Positions 1 through 7,177 of a DNA stretch of 11,435 bases are shown piece after piece. This DNA comes from Nitrospira sp. (lineage in GTDB: Bacteria; Nitrospirota; Nitrospiria; Nitrospirales; Nitrospiraceae). How positions within the stretch are numbered: position 1 is the stretch's first letter; each line of letters opens with the position of its first letter. A program made the position numbers and the translations under genes. A model generated the notes under the pieces. It saw nothing but the letters and a program-made list of their open reading frames with translations. It had not been told where the DNA came from and did no database searches. The stretch spans positions 37,211 to 48,645 of the forward strand of contig JABMDG010000087.1 of NCBI GenBank assembly GCA_015904045.1, in the 5' to 3' direction.

Positions 1-719
1 GAGGCTTCGACCGCATGGATGTAATAATGACAGGCGCCGGGGTGATCGGGATGCTTCGACAGAATCGACTCCAAGGTAGAAACGATCTCCTCCGTACCTG
101 GCCTTGGCTGCCCCTCAGGGGTCCACAAATCCCAAGGCCGTAAGTCCATCATGGCCTCGGCGAACAACACGCCGGCATCCGGATCGTCGGGAAACTCCCG
201 CCAGAGCGCTCGCATCGCCTCTGCATACGCTTTGTCGAGCGCCGCCCTGGATCTGCCTTTAGACACATACCGCTTGCTCAATGCGTCAATGTACCCGCGC
301 TCGACTGCGCTCAGTCTTGCACTCTGCGCGCGCGCCTTGCCCAGCGCCTCCACGGCTCGCCGCTCCTGCTGCTTGCTCATCGCCGCATTGATGTTGGGAC
401 CTAACGCGAGGGCAATACCCCAATAGGCCATTCCGGCAGTGGGGTCGAGTTTGGCTGCTTCTTCAAACGCCTGAATCGCTTCGTCATGGTTGAAGGCATA
501 CACAAACCGGAGACCTTGATCGAAATACCGTTGGGCCTGCGCTGAGGATGTTGTAATGGCATGGTGCAGGGTGCCGAGATTGTCATACAGCGGAACCCGC
601 TGACGAGTATCCTGGGGAGCGGCCGCAGAGACTTGAGCCGGATCATAGCCCGTCCAGATTGCGGCACAGAGCAGGCATCCGTTGAGGATTCGGCTTATCA
701 GTAGCATCTCGTGTGTCAT
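1..719 (-). CDS. TPR-repeat protein, C-terminus cut by left window edge
   Basis: An open frame reads without a stop from ATG at 719 to the left edge, giving about 239 residues of a longer protein. The first 35 residues include a hydrophobic stretch (roughly 6-23, LLISRILNGCLLCAAIW) that could be a signal peptide ending near VSAAA, so the protein is probably exported. After it come helical TPR-like repeats: a pattern around residues 61-105 (AQRYFDQGLRFVYAFNHDEA, then FEEAAKLDPTAGMAYWGIAL) and the motif HPDHPGACHYYIHAVEAS at the edge. That motif is typical of a large family of TPR proteins of about 500-600 residues in Nitrospirota, Acidobacteria and Proteobacteria, whose role is unknown. No good Shine-Dalgarno precedes ATG 719; ATG 707 is an alternative start. 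The start lies 72 bp beyond the stop of the neighbouring coiled-coil gene on the same strand, so co-transcription is possible. I am confident it is a real gene; its function is unknown. Confidence 0.88.
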   Translation of the reverse strand, partial: MTHEMLLISRILNGCLLCAAIWTGYDPAQVSAAAPQDTRQRVPLYDNLGTLHHAITTSSAQAQRYFDQGLRFVYAFNHDEAIQAFEEAAKLDPTAGMAYWGIALALGPNINAAMSKQQERRAVEALGKARAQSARLSAVERGYIDALSKRYVSKGRSRAALDKAYAEAMRALWREFPDDPDAGVLFAEAMMDLRPWDLWTPEGQPRPGTEEIVSTLESILSKHPDHPGACHYYIHAVEA

Positions 720-791
720 GCAAACCGGAATTCGTCGAGAGGACAGAGCACGATGGGAGAACCGATACTCTGACAGCTCACTGGGCGAGTG

Positions 792-1451
792 TTAGAGGTT
801 CCGCGACGACAGCATGGGATCGTTGTCCTGAACAACGGCCTTCGCTTTGATCTCCGATGTTTTCACCACTACCTTTTGACGAACGGGTCTATTGGGCTTG
901 GCGACAGCTGAGGCAATGCTTCCTGTCATACGCGATAGGGAACTGGCTTCTATTTCCTTGCCAAGATACGCAAGAATTTGCCGCTGCGAGATGACGAGGG
1001 ATTTCAGCTCCTGCACTTGCTCGGCAAGACGAGCGATGTCCTGCTGCTGACGCAGGAGGTAGGCCCTGAGTTCAGCGACTTCTTCAACGTAATTGCCCGT
1101 CTGCGCCATAGCGGGAGTCGCGTGCGTGGCCTGCCGGACGCATGGCGTCACGTCCTGCGACTGGTAGGGCAGCGCATGCTCCACGCCCGATTCCCCGGCG
1201 AGACTATGGTCGCGATGGTCATGCGCCCCCGGGAGAGCGTGCGGCATTGCCGCCTCAGTCGGTGCCGTCACCGATGGTTCCTGTCGAGCCGGCGGCGCGA
1301 ACAGTTCCATGGCCGATCGAGCAACCGCTGCTCCGGTTTCCATCAACTTCTGGCCAAACGACGGCTTCGCCGGCCTTGCCGACGACAGCTGTTCCGGCGA
1401 GGGAATACGCTGGATCAAATTGATCGGTTCATCATTGAATCGGCGAGACAT
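792..1451 (-). CDS. Hypothetical coiled-coil protein, 219 aa
   Basis: I choose ATG at 1451 because GGAG lies 8 bases upstream; the frame is open back to 1583, but that extension runs across the promoter and into the repeat element. The 219-residue product has a low-complexity, Pro/Ala/His-rich middle (about residues 50-120). A heptad-like segment follows at about 121-168 (VEEVAELRAYLLRQQQDIARL and on), predicting a coiled coil. The tail is basic (KPNRPVRQKVVVKTSEIKAK) and the N-terminus starts SRRFNDEPINLIQRI. There is no signal peptide or membrane segment, so it is probably cytoplasmic and may oligomerise through the coiled coil. I do not recognise the family. The TPR protein gene follows downstream on the same strand with a 72-bp gap. 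Codon pattern and a clear ribosome site support a real gene; no function can be assigned. Confidence 0.78.
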   Translation of the reverse strand: MSRRFNDEPINLIQRIPSPEQLSSARPAKPSFGQKLMETGAAVARSAMELFAPPARQEPSVTAPTEAAMPHALPGAHDHRDHSLAGESGVEHALPYQSQDVTPCVRQATHATPAMAQTGNYVEEVAELRAYLLRQQQDIARLAEQVQELKSLVISQRQILAYLGKEIEASSLSRMTGSIASAVAKPNRPVRQKVVVKTSEIKAKAVVQDNDPMLSSRNL

Positions 1452-1509
1452 CTGCGCTTCTCCACGCCTATTTGCACCACCACACGACATTTGGTGACAA
1501 ACAGTCTGT

Positions 1510-1538
1510 TGTCTACTCCTGCCCGACACAAGAGTCAA
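1510..1538 (-). promoter_or_regulatory. Predicted sigma-70 promoter of the coiled-coil gene
   Basis: On the minus strand TTGACT (1538-1533, 5 of 6 to the -35 consensus) is followed after 17 bases by TAGACA (1515-1510, a weak -10). Transcription would start near 1503, leaving a leader of about 50 bases before ATG 1451. A 6-bp perfect hairpin (GCTATC, loop GATG, GATAGC; 1551-1566) lies just upstream and could be an operator or a chance palindrome. Confidence 0.45.
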
Positions 1539-1573
1539 CGATTTTCTCGGGCTATCGATGGATAGCAGGCTGC

Positions 1574-1855
1574 TAACCCGCATTATTCATGAGCGCTTCT
1601 GCTGCAATCGCCGATCCGCTGCTGCGACAAGCCTACGGGCGGCGGGCTCGCCCCTCGGTCCCTCGAGGTACTGCATGAGTACGCCTCAGAACCTCTGGGC
1701 TCCGCGCGCCGCTCTCGCGACGCGGCTTGGCGATTTCGTCCCTCGATCCCGAGCGAGGCCGAGGGATCGAGCCTGAGCGAGGTCGAAGGCTCGACGGTGC
1801 TCGGGACTCTGAGCTTGTCGAATGGGCGACGAACCGTCATGACTACTGCGGGCTA
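1574..1855. mobile_element. MITE-like non-coding element, 282 bp, with imperfect terminal inverted repeats
   Basis: The left end reads TAACCCGCATTATTCATGA (1574-1592). The reverse complement of the right end (1855-1837) reads TAGCCCGCAGTAGTCATGA, which matches at 16 of 19 positions. Inside are two chained hairpins: CTCGATCCC/GGGATCGAG (1742-1750 with 1763-1771) and TCGAGCCT/AGGCTCGA (1767-1774 with 1787-1794). Both loops are 12 bases and differ at one base (GAGCGAGGCCGA and GAGCGAGGTCGA). A third degenerate unit, CTGAGCTTGTCGAA, follows at about 1809-1822. There is no transposase and no convincing coding frame, although several short frames cross it. This resembles a non-autonomous miniature element or a palindromic intergenic repeat that would move in trans. 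Target-site duplications are not obvious. It sits between tldE and the coiled-coil gene and makes up most of the 516-bp gene-free stretch 1452-1967; the remainder (1856-1967) shows nothing I can name. Confidence 0.55.
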
Positions 1856-1967
1856 AGGAGCGATTGGCGAGGTGTGCCGTAAGGACGAGTAAGAACGTGT
1901 TGAATTGTGAGTGGTGAGTGATTCTGACTCCAGTGGATTGGATACTCGTGGACTGCTGACCGAAACA

Positions 1968-3311
1968 CTAAAAGCGTGTGACACTCGAAAAATTGAACTC
2001 CGGCAGGACCATCGCAGGCGCCAGCATCTTTCCAGTTTCCGCCGTGACCGCCTCCATCGGCCCCGTTGCAGCATCGATCTGTTGAAACACCCGGAGCGGA
2101 CTGTCGTGGAATCGAAAATTCCTGATCGCGGAGACGATTTCTCCTTTTTCCACGAGGAATGTGCCGTCGCGAGTCATGCCCGTCAGGGTGAGATCGATGG
2201 GGTTGACGGTGCGGATATACCAAAAATTTGTGACCAGGATCGCGTAATCGGTCCGTTTGATGAGATCCTGAAGGTTGCTGCACGCGGCGCCGTTGACGGA
2301 CAGGACAGGCGCGTCCAGAGTGGGAACGTCTTGTACTCCGTGGGTTTTTGCCGTGAACCGATCATGGGCCAGTTGGGTGAGCACGCCATGGTCGATCCAT
2401 GTGGACGGCATGCTCGGCAGTCCTTCTGAGGTCAATCCCACCCCGAACAGATCGGTATGATTGGGCGCATTACACAACATCAGCCGGTCGTCGACGATCT
2501 GCGCTCCCAGTCTGCCTGCAAATGGGCTGGTGCCTTTGTCGTAAGATTTGGCGTCGAGCGACCACATCAGCCATGTCCACAGACCTGCCACGGCGGCTGG
2601 TTCGAAAATGACCGGATAGGGCCCGGCTGGGAGCTCTATGGGCTCTCGGCCGCGCTTCGCCTTCGCAATGGCCGCCAGCGTCCGTTCCTGAATCTTCAGG
2701 TGATCCACCGAGCGATGCGCCGCCGCACTCCACCCGGTCGCGTCGCCGGCCTGGACCGTGAGGCTGAATCGTGCATCCGCCCGCGCTTCGTACCCGAAAA
2801 GTCCGTTGTTGGCCGCAATGCCCACAGACGCCGCCGTGGTTGAGACCACACCCGCAGCTAGGAGATTCTCCATACGGCAGTGGCCGATGGCTTCGTTCGC
2901 ATATTCGAGACGGCGCGCGGGTCCCGCCGCCGTGGTTTCCGGCCTGGCTGTTTCACGAGCCACGAACGGGAACGGTTCAGGAGGTGGAAGATATTCCGGA
3001 TCCTCCGGTGAGATCCGCGCAATGCGCTCGGCCCGCGCGAGGGTGTCGTGGATCGACCCGGCGGTAAAATCCGTCGTGGACGCGGTGCCATGCCGCCGGC
3101 CGAATGCCACCGTCACGGCCAGCGTCCCGCGCCGCGTATCCACATTTTGCACGACTTGGTTATTCGCAAATCTGGCGGTTCCGGAATGCACATCGTGGAG
3201 CGTCACAATGGTCTCGTCACCTGAGGATCGGGTGAACACCAGGTCGGCGAGAAAGCGAAATTCCTCACGCCCCGTCATTTTCGGCCAGCGATTGGCGTTC
3301 CCCGCATTCAT
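1968..3311 (-). CDS. tldE: TldE/PmbA-family protein, metal-free partner of TldD
   Basis: This 447-residue protein belongs to the TldD/PmbA (peptidase U62) family and has the usual length of a TldE/PmbA subunit. In known TldD/TldE complexes TldE lacks the HExxxH zinc ligands and acts as the structural partner; together they degrade unfolded peptides or trim leader peptides of peptide natural products. No HExxxH is visible here. Family-like segments include RFANNQVVQNVDTRRGTLAV near residue 50, LPAGPYPVIFEPAAVAGL near 224-241, YDKGTSPFAGRLGAQIVDDR near 257, and the C-terminal TLTGMTRDGTFLVEKGEIVS. I choose ATG 3311: AGGGG lies 5 bases upstream, and the start overlaps the tldD stop (ATGA), a sign of translational coupling. 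ATG at 3278 is a weaker alternative. The gene is intact, whereas its partner tldD is broken, so translation here might be reduced unless ribosomes re-initiate. The family assignment is secure; the substrate is unknown. Confidence 0.93.
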   Translation of the reverse strand: MNAGNANRWPKMTGREEFRFLADLVFTRSSGDETIVTLHDVHSGTARFANNQVVQNVDTRRGTLAVTVAFGRRHGTASTTDFTAGSIHDTLARAERIARISPEDPEYLPPPEPFPFVARETARPETTAAGPARRLEYANEAIGHCRMENLLAAGVVSTTAASVGIAANNGLFGYEARADARFSLTVQAGDATGWSAAAHRSVDHLKIQERTLAAIAKAKRGREPIELPAGPYPVIFEPAAVAGLWTWLMWSLDAKSYDKGTSPFAGRLGAQIVDDRLMLCNAPNHTDLFGVGLTSEGLPSMPSTWIDHGVLTQLAHDRFTAKTHGVQDVPTLDAPVLSVNGAACSNLQDLIKRTDYAILVTNFWYIRTVNPIDLTLTGMTRDGTFLVEKGEIVSAIRNFRFHDSPLRVFQQIDAATGPMEAVTAETGKMLAPAMVLPEFNFSSVTRF

Positions 3312-4463
3312 ACATGCCCCTCACCTCTGATGACCTGCACGTTTCGGAATCGCGCGGGGGATGCGGCATGGGTCATCCAACCCGATTGGCCAGGCTGTCC
3401 CTTGCCACACGTAATAAATCCGTACCGCCGCCGGAAGGTTCGGTCCGCGACTCCGTCGCAGCTGCTCCAGAATTCCGGCGTGATCCCATGGTAGATCACA
3501 TCGCGGAGCATGTGGGTGCGCTTCCCGTGTTCGATCAGCCAGAATGCGTCGCCGCCGAACTGAAAGTTATAGCGGCGTTGATCAATGCTGTAGGACCCGT
3601 GGCCTTCGATATAAATCCCCCGCTTCACACCGGCGATCAGCTGATCGAGCGTGTCAGTCCCGGGATTGAGCCCGATATTGGCGATGCGCACGATCGGCAC
3701 GCTGCCCCACCCGCATGGTGAGGGAGAGGTGCTCAGGATCGAGCACCAGATCAAACGCTCCGGCGTCGACCGCCGGAGCTGAGACCTTTTCGAAGGCCTG
3801 CTCCGCAATGCGCGGTGCTTCCTGCATGAGACCGGCCTCTTCGATCAACTCGTACCCCTTGCGGAGATGCGGGGTATTGAATGAACGTGTGGCGAATCGT
3901 CCCTCATAGAGGGCCGTCGCACTGATCGCACAGTTTGTGGCCAGCAGGTCAAAGTCGAGAGCCGACCCTTCCGTAGACTCGAACCGTTTGCAATCCCGCC
4001 GCCACCACACTTCTGCGGTGCTCCGCGCGATGCCGGGCCGGTCGTGCAACACCTCCATCGTGTTCAGCAGCAAGCCGGTTTTCTGCTCCAACGGCACTGT
4101 CGCGGGATCGAGACGGACCGGCGTGACGATCCGGTCGCGATGGACCGGTTCTTCGGCCAATCGCACCTTTTCGACAGCGATCGACGCCGAGCCTCGCGCG
4201 ATCTCCACGGCCAGGTCTGCAACGCGCGGCACCTCTTCCAGCGACAGAATCGAGCTCGCGGCAAACCCCCACGCACCGTGATAGAGGACACGCACACCGA
4301 AACCGCCGTCCTCGGTGTGACGGATCGACGCGATGCGGCGATCCTCGCCCTGGATGTGTTCAGTCGTACTTCGTTGGATGCGAATGTCGCCGTACTCCGC
4401 GCCCGAAGCCTTGACGCGCCGCAGTGCGAGGTCGGCGAATTCTTCCCAGGTCGGAGAGCTCAT
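3308..4463 (-). pseudogene. tldD: TldD metalloprotease subunit, broken by an internal deletion and frameshift
   Basis: Two frames give the two ends of a TldD protein. The N-terminal part starts at ATG 4463 (GAGAG 8 bases upstream; GTG 4472 is a poorer option) and runs about 250 residues to DLVLDPEHLSLTM at 3714. TldD proteins normally continue there with the zinc motif HExxxH. Instead the DNA jumps directly to GWGSVPIVRIANIGLNPGTD in another frame. That frame then runs to the stop at 3308 through GIYIEGHGSYSIDQRRYNFQ, GKRTHMLRDVIYHGITPEFW and GKGQPGQSG. The recoverable parts total about 385 residues against a usual 480, so roughly 95 codons including the catalytic site are missing, and the number lost is not a multiple of three. 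Reading on in the first frame adds a short wrong tail ending QYRAQSRD at 3654. tldE follows with an ATGA overlap. A real pseudogene and an assembly deletion are both possible. Confidence 0.9.
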
Positions 4464-4491
4464 GGCAATCACTCTCGAATTGAATGACGGG

Positions 4492-4507
4492 ATGGGTCAG
4501 TATAACA
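4492..4507 (-). promoter_or_regulatory. Predicted extended -10 promoter of tldD-tldE
   Basis: The minus strand reads TGTTATACT (4507-4499), a TG-N extended -10 with TATACT (5 of 6 to consensus). Start of transcription near 4492 would give a leader of about 30 bases before ATG 4463. No good -35 is seen at the usual spacing, which is common for extended -10 promoters. Confidence 0.4.
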
Positions 4508-4517
4508 GGTGAGCAGC

Positions 4518-4551
4518 AAAACAGTGAGCCCGTCGGGGTCGAACGAACGGG
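4518..4551 (-). terminator. Weak possible terminator after the small unknown gene
   Basis: On the minus strand CCCGT pairs with ACGGG (4551-4547 with 4533-4529, 13-base loop), starting just after the TAG stop at 4555-4553. A short TTTT at 4521-4518 follows about eight bases after the stem. The stem is short and the T-run is not adjacent, so this is tentative. It would separate the small gene from the tldD promoter. Confidence 0.25.
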
Positions 4552-4552
4552 G

Positions 4553-4843
4553 CTAGAACAGCCCTGCGATGCCGGTGGAAATTTTGTCTTGGACGATGGG
4601 GGTGGCTTTGCGAATATCTAAACTTTTTTGCCGCACGTGGCCGACCATTCGCATCAGTTGCACCTTTGCACTGCCCGAGGACTGAGCTCCAGCCCGCTGG
4701 TCGATCGATTTACGGATCTTTCGGTCGGTAATTTGAACATCCGCCACGCACAGGTAGGTCACGCCATCTTCTTTGGGCGGCGGCTGCATACGGGGAAAAC
4801 CGGACATCCCGCCAAATCCAGTGGAGTCGAGGAGGCTAGGCAG
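4553..4843 (-). CDS. Small unknown protein, about 96 aa, likely non-ATG start
   Basis: The frame ends at TAG 4555-4553. The first ATG is at 4807 (84 residues), but the only bases before it that resemble a ribosome site are GGCGGG touching the ATG. Twelve codons further upstream the same open frame holds a CTG (4843) preceded at 6 bases by a perfect GGAGGT (4855-4850). I therefore give the CTG start, reading PSLLDSTGFGGMSGFPRMQ after the initiator. The body, VTYLCVADVQITDRKIRKSI through to DKISTGIAGLF, is mixed alpha/beta in character, with no signal peptide or membrane helix; I do not recognise a family. It lies 96 bp downstream of hpnR and about 90 bp upstream of tldD, all on the same strand. 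If real it is probably cytoplasmic. An ATG-to-CTG mutation in a decaying gene is an alternative, given the two broken neighbours. Confidence 0.55.
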   Translation of the reverse strand: MPSLLDSTGFGGMSGFPRMQPPPKEDGVTYLCVADVQITDRKIRKSIDQRAGAQSSGSAKVQLMRMVGHVRQKSLDIRKATPIVQDKISTGIAGLF

Positions 4844-4939
4844 TAATCGACCTCCGATGCTTTATTGATCGACCTCAACAGAACGGAAGTGTCGCCCAGC
4901 CACTTGCGCTCGACTCTTGTTAATCACCTTCCGCCGCGA

Positions 4940-6452
4940 TCACACCACCGTGCCCATGCGGGTCTCGTCGACGAAGGTCTCGGTCGCATCGTCGATCGCC
5001 CGGCTGTGGCGGCCTTTCGGGGGCAGGATGAAGAGTTGTTTCGGGTCGATCTTGTCTTTCTTCTCCGGCGGCATCGACATCTCATACTTCACCGGGCGAC
5101 GGTGATCCGCCATTTGCAGCTCGGGATTGTAGACGCTGTTGAACTTCCAGAGCATTTTGATGAAATTGGTTTGTCCCCGCATCAAGTGCCCGGCCGCAAT
5201 CTTAGCCGTGCCTTTGAGCGCAGCCCATCCGAGATGCTTCTTGTTGAGCACCTGTTGGGTCTTGACCAGTTCCGCATAAAACTCATGGAGCGGCATCTTG
5301 GTCGGCATCACGGCATGCTGAATGTCAAAGAGGCGGTAATCCCGCGTGTGGAGTTTGCGAGATTCCGTGAGCCAGCTCTCGGTTCCCGGGTACGGCGTAT
5401 TGACGCTGATATTCACGATCTCCGGAATTTCCAAGCACCACTGCCGGATGACTTCGAACCGTTGACGATCCCAATCCGGATCGGCGATGAGATTGATGGC
5501 CACGGTAATCCCAAGAGACCTGGCAAATTCCAGCGCCTCGAAGTTTTTGCCCAACGAGATGCGCTTGCGGTGCATCTTGAGACCTTCGGCATCGATGGCT
5601 TCCACACCGAGGAACATGTACTGGAGCCCAAGCGTCTTCCAGAACTGGAAGACTTCCTTGTTACGCAGAAGGACGTCGCCGCGTGTTTCCATGTAGTACT
5701 GCTTCTTGATCCCACGCCGCGCGACCGCTTCGCCGATCTCCATGCCCTGCTTACCCTGGATGAATGCCACGTCATCGACCAGGAAAATACCTGGTTCTTG
5801 AACCTGCTCCAAATCTTCAACGGCTTTCTCCGGGCTGACCATCCGATAGCTGCGTCCATAGAATGTCCAGGCGCTGCAGAAGGAGCAATCCCACGGACAG
5901 CCTCGTGCAAACTCGACGGAAGCGCAAGGATCCAGCACGCCGATGAAATACTTGTGCCGGTTCCGCAACAGATCACGCGCTGGACGAACATTGTCCAGAT
6001 TCTCGATAAATTGCGGCGGAGGTCCTTCACCGTCGAGCGTGACGACGCCCCACAGCTTCCAACAGCTTGGGAGCTGTGACTTCACCTTCGCCCCTCAGCA
6101 CACAATCAATGGCGCCGTCGCCGTGCTTCAAAAAGTCCTGCGCCACAAAGGAAGCGCTGTGGCCTCCGACGAAGACGAAGGAATGCGGCAATTCCCGCTT
6201 GGTCAATTTCGCCAGATCCACGATCTCCGGAACGTTCGCGAGATAATTGCATCCGAACGCGATAACATCGGGCTTCCACGACCGAATCAGCGCCTCATAG
6301 TCCTGCCAGGTATCGGCCTGCAGATCGATCAGACGGACGTCGTGCCCAGCCTGACGAACGGCTTGTGCGACCATCTCGAGACCGAGGGGCTCCAGCCGCA
6401 AATAAATTTTGGTGTACATCAAGGGACCGGGGTGAACTGCGAGGAATTTCAT
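4940..6452 (-). pseudogene. hpnR: Hopanoid C-3 methylase HpnR (B12-binding radical SAM), broken by a frameshift deletion
   Basis: HpnR adds a methyl group at C-3 of hopanoids using a cobalamin-binding domain and a radical SAM [4Fe-4S] cluster. The first part starts at ATG 6452 (AAGGAGGT about 8 bases upstream). It gives the B12-binding domain: MKFLAVHPGPLMYTKIYLRL, then CNYLANVPEIVDLAKLTKRE, then FVGGHSASFVAQDFLKHGDG up to KLLEAV. The frame then breaks near 6050. The second part resumes as VVTLDGEGPPPQFIENLDNV and carries the radical SAM motif CPWDCSFC (5899-5876; C-x3-C-x2-C). It continues through YYMETRGDVLLRNKEVFQFW, NISVNTPYPGTESWLTESRK and KHLGWAALKG to the stop at 4940. Family members normally have about ten more residues between LLEAV and VVTLDG (a ...VPG linker), so a short stretch is missing and the frame has shifted. 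Otherwise the length (about 500 residues) and all key residues look intact, so a single lesion inactivates it. Sequencing error or assembly error cannot be excluded. Confidence 0.9.
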
Positions 6453-6549
6453 TTCCTCAAACCTCCTTGAGAAACGCTCGTGCTTATTCGAAGTCTTTGC
6501 CGATGACTATTGGACGCAGGCATGTCCGGCCAAGCCTGACTCGTAGAAG

Positions 6550-6573
6550 CCCGCGGAGCTTATGCAACGCGGG
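6550..6573. repeat. GC-rich hairpin upstream of hpnR
   Basis: CCCGCG (6550-6555) pairs perfectly with CGCGGG (6568-6573) around a 12-base loop. No T-run follows on either strand, so it is not a clear terminator. It lies about 100 bases upstream of the hpnR start, within the 366-bp gene-free stretch 6453-6818 between hpnR and the divergent regulator gene. Confidence 0.35.
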
Positions 6574-6607
6574 ATTCTGACAGAATGAAGGCTGAGGTTC
6601 AACCACT

Positions 6608-6733
6608 AACCCACATTATTCATGACCACGGCTACTGCGATCTCCCGTCGTCCGTCATTCGTGAGGCGTATCCCGTATCTCGCAAACAAAGATAAGACAC
6701 GCTTGTTTTCTGTCCTACGCTTCGCAAGATACG
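6608..6733. repeat. Intergenic repeat: solo copy of the element end plus a long fold-back
   Basis: TAACCCACATTATTCATGA (6608-6626) matches the left end of the element at 1574 at 18 of 19 positions, and CTGCNATC follows in both places. Beyond it CGTATCTCGC (6674-6683) pairs at 9 of 10 positions with GCAAGATACG (6724-6733). AAACAA (6684-6689) pairs with TTGTTT (6703-6708), making a bulged fold-back. No matching right end like that at 1855 was found, so this looks like a partial or different member of the same repeat family. A short plus-strand frame crosses it (ATG at 6622), but its ATG lies inside the repeat motif and it has no recognisable product. The rest of 6453-6818 shows no gene. Confidence 0.5.
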
Positions 6734-6818
6734 CTCGTACCGCCGGCGAAGCAGGCCTTACAAGGAACAGCAACTTCCTCGGTCTGGTTTTTCTGTCTCT
6801 TTGTGCTTACCATATATC

Positions 6819-7127
6819 ATGCCGCCGCCCGAACGCACCGTCCGCCAGCGGATTATCGAGCTGCTGATCGGCACGCGGTTGTCGTCGTATCAACTGGCAC
6901 AGATGGTAGGCATTGCGGAACGGCTGATTGAAGAACATCTTCCGCATGTGGTCAAGACGCTGGCGCGGGACCGCACGCAACGATTCGTGCTGGAGCCGGC
7001 TGCCTGTTCCGACTGCGGGTTCGTGTTTCGGAATCGGACAAGATTCACGAAGCCCAGCCGGTGTCCCACATGCCGGAGCGAGGGGATTACAGCCCCCCGG
7101 TATGGGATCGAGGTGGTTGGAAAATGA
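6819..7127 (+). CDS. Predicted transcriptional regulator, HTH plus C-terminal zinc ribbon
   Basis: The product is about 102 residues. The N-terminal half (PERTVRQRIIELLIGTRLSS, then YQLAQMVGIAERLIEEHLPH) is a winged helix-turn-helix of the ArsR-like type. The C-terminal part has two cysteine knuckles, CSDC and CPTC, in FVLEPAACSDCGFVFRNRTR and KPSRCPTCRSEGI, forming a zinc ribbon. This layout matches the family of small predicted transcriptional regulators with an HTH fused to a Zn ribbon (COG3357-like); targets are unknown. I choose ATG 6819, where the conserved part begins (MPPPERTV); the frame also opens at TTG 6801. No Shine-Dalgarno is visible before either start, so the mRNA could be leaderless or poorly translated. 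It is divergent from hpnR and followed 50 bp later by the lipoprotein gene on the same strand, so the two may be co-transcribed. Regulation of either neighbour is a guess. Confidence 0.85.
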   Translation: MPPPERTVRQRIIELLIGTRLSSYQLAQMVGIAERLIEEHLPHVVKTLARDRTQRFVLEPAACSDCGFVFRNRTRFTKPSRCPTCRSEGITAPRYGIEVVGK

Positions 7128-7177
7128 TCCGGCCATCTGGACAGACGCGTGTCAAATGAGTAGGATACTGTTCGACC

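Noticed and set aside
401..667. An 88-residue minus-strand frame
   Set aside because: It lies in the wrong frame of the TPR protein gene, whose frame is open from 719 to the window edge and carries clear repeat motifs.
1583..1840. An 85-residue minus-strand frame
   Set aside because: It is a translation of the hairpin repeats in the MITE-like element and has no ribosome site or recognisable domain.
4553..4843. The small gene as a peptide substrate of TldD/TldE
   Set aside because: TldD/TldE can trim leaders of peptide natural products, but this 96-residue protein has no Cys/Ser/Thr-rich core or leader-core layout, and no modification enzyme is nearby.
4865..6079. A 404-residue plus-strand open frame
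   Set aside because: It lies opposite hpnR, whose minus-strand translation carries clear radical SAM motifs (CPWDCSFC). The plus frame shows no family features and is an antisense shadow.
6622..6867. An 81-residue plus-strand frame
   Set aside because: Its start codon is part of the TTCATGA repeat motif, it crosses the fold-back, and it overlaps the better-supported HTH/zinc-ribbon gene in another frame.
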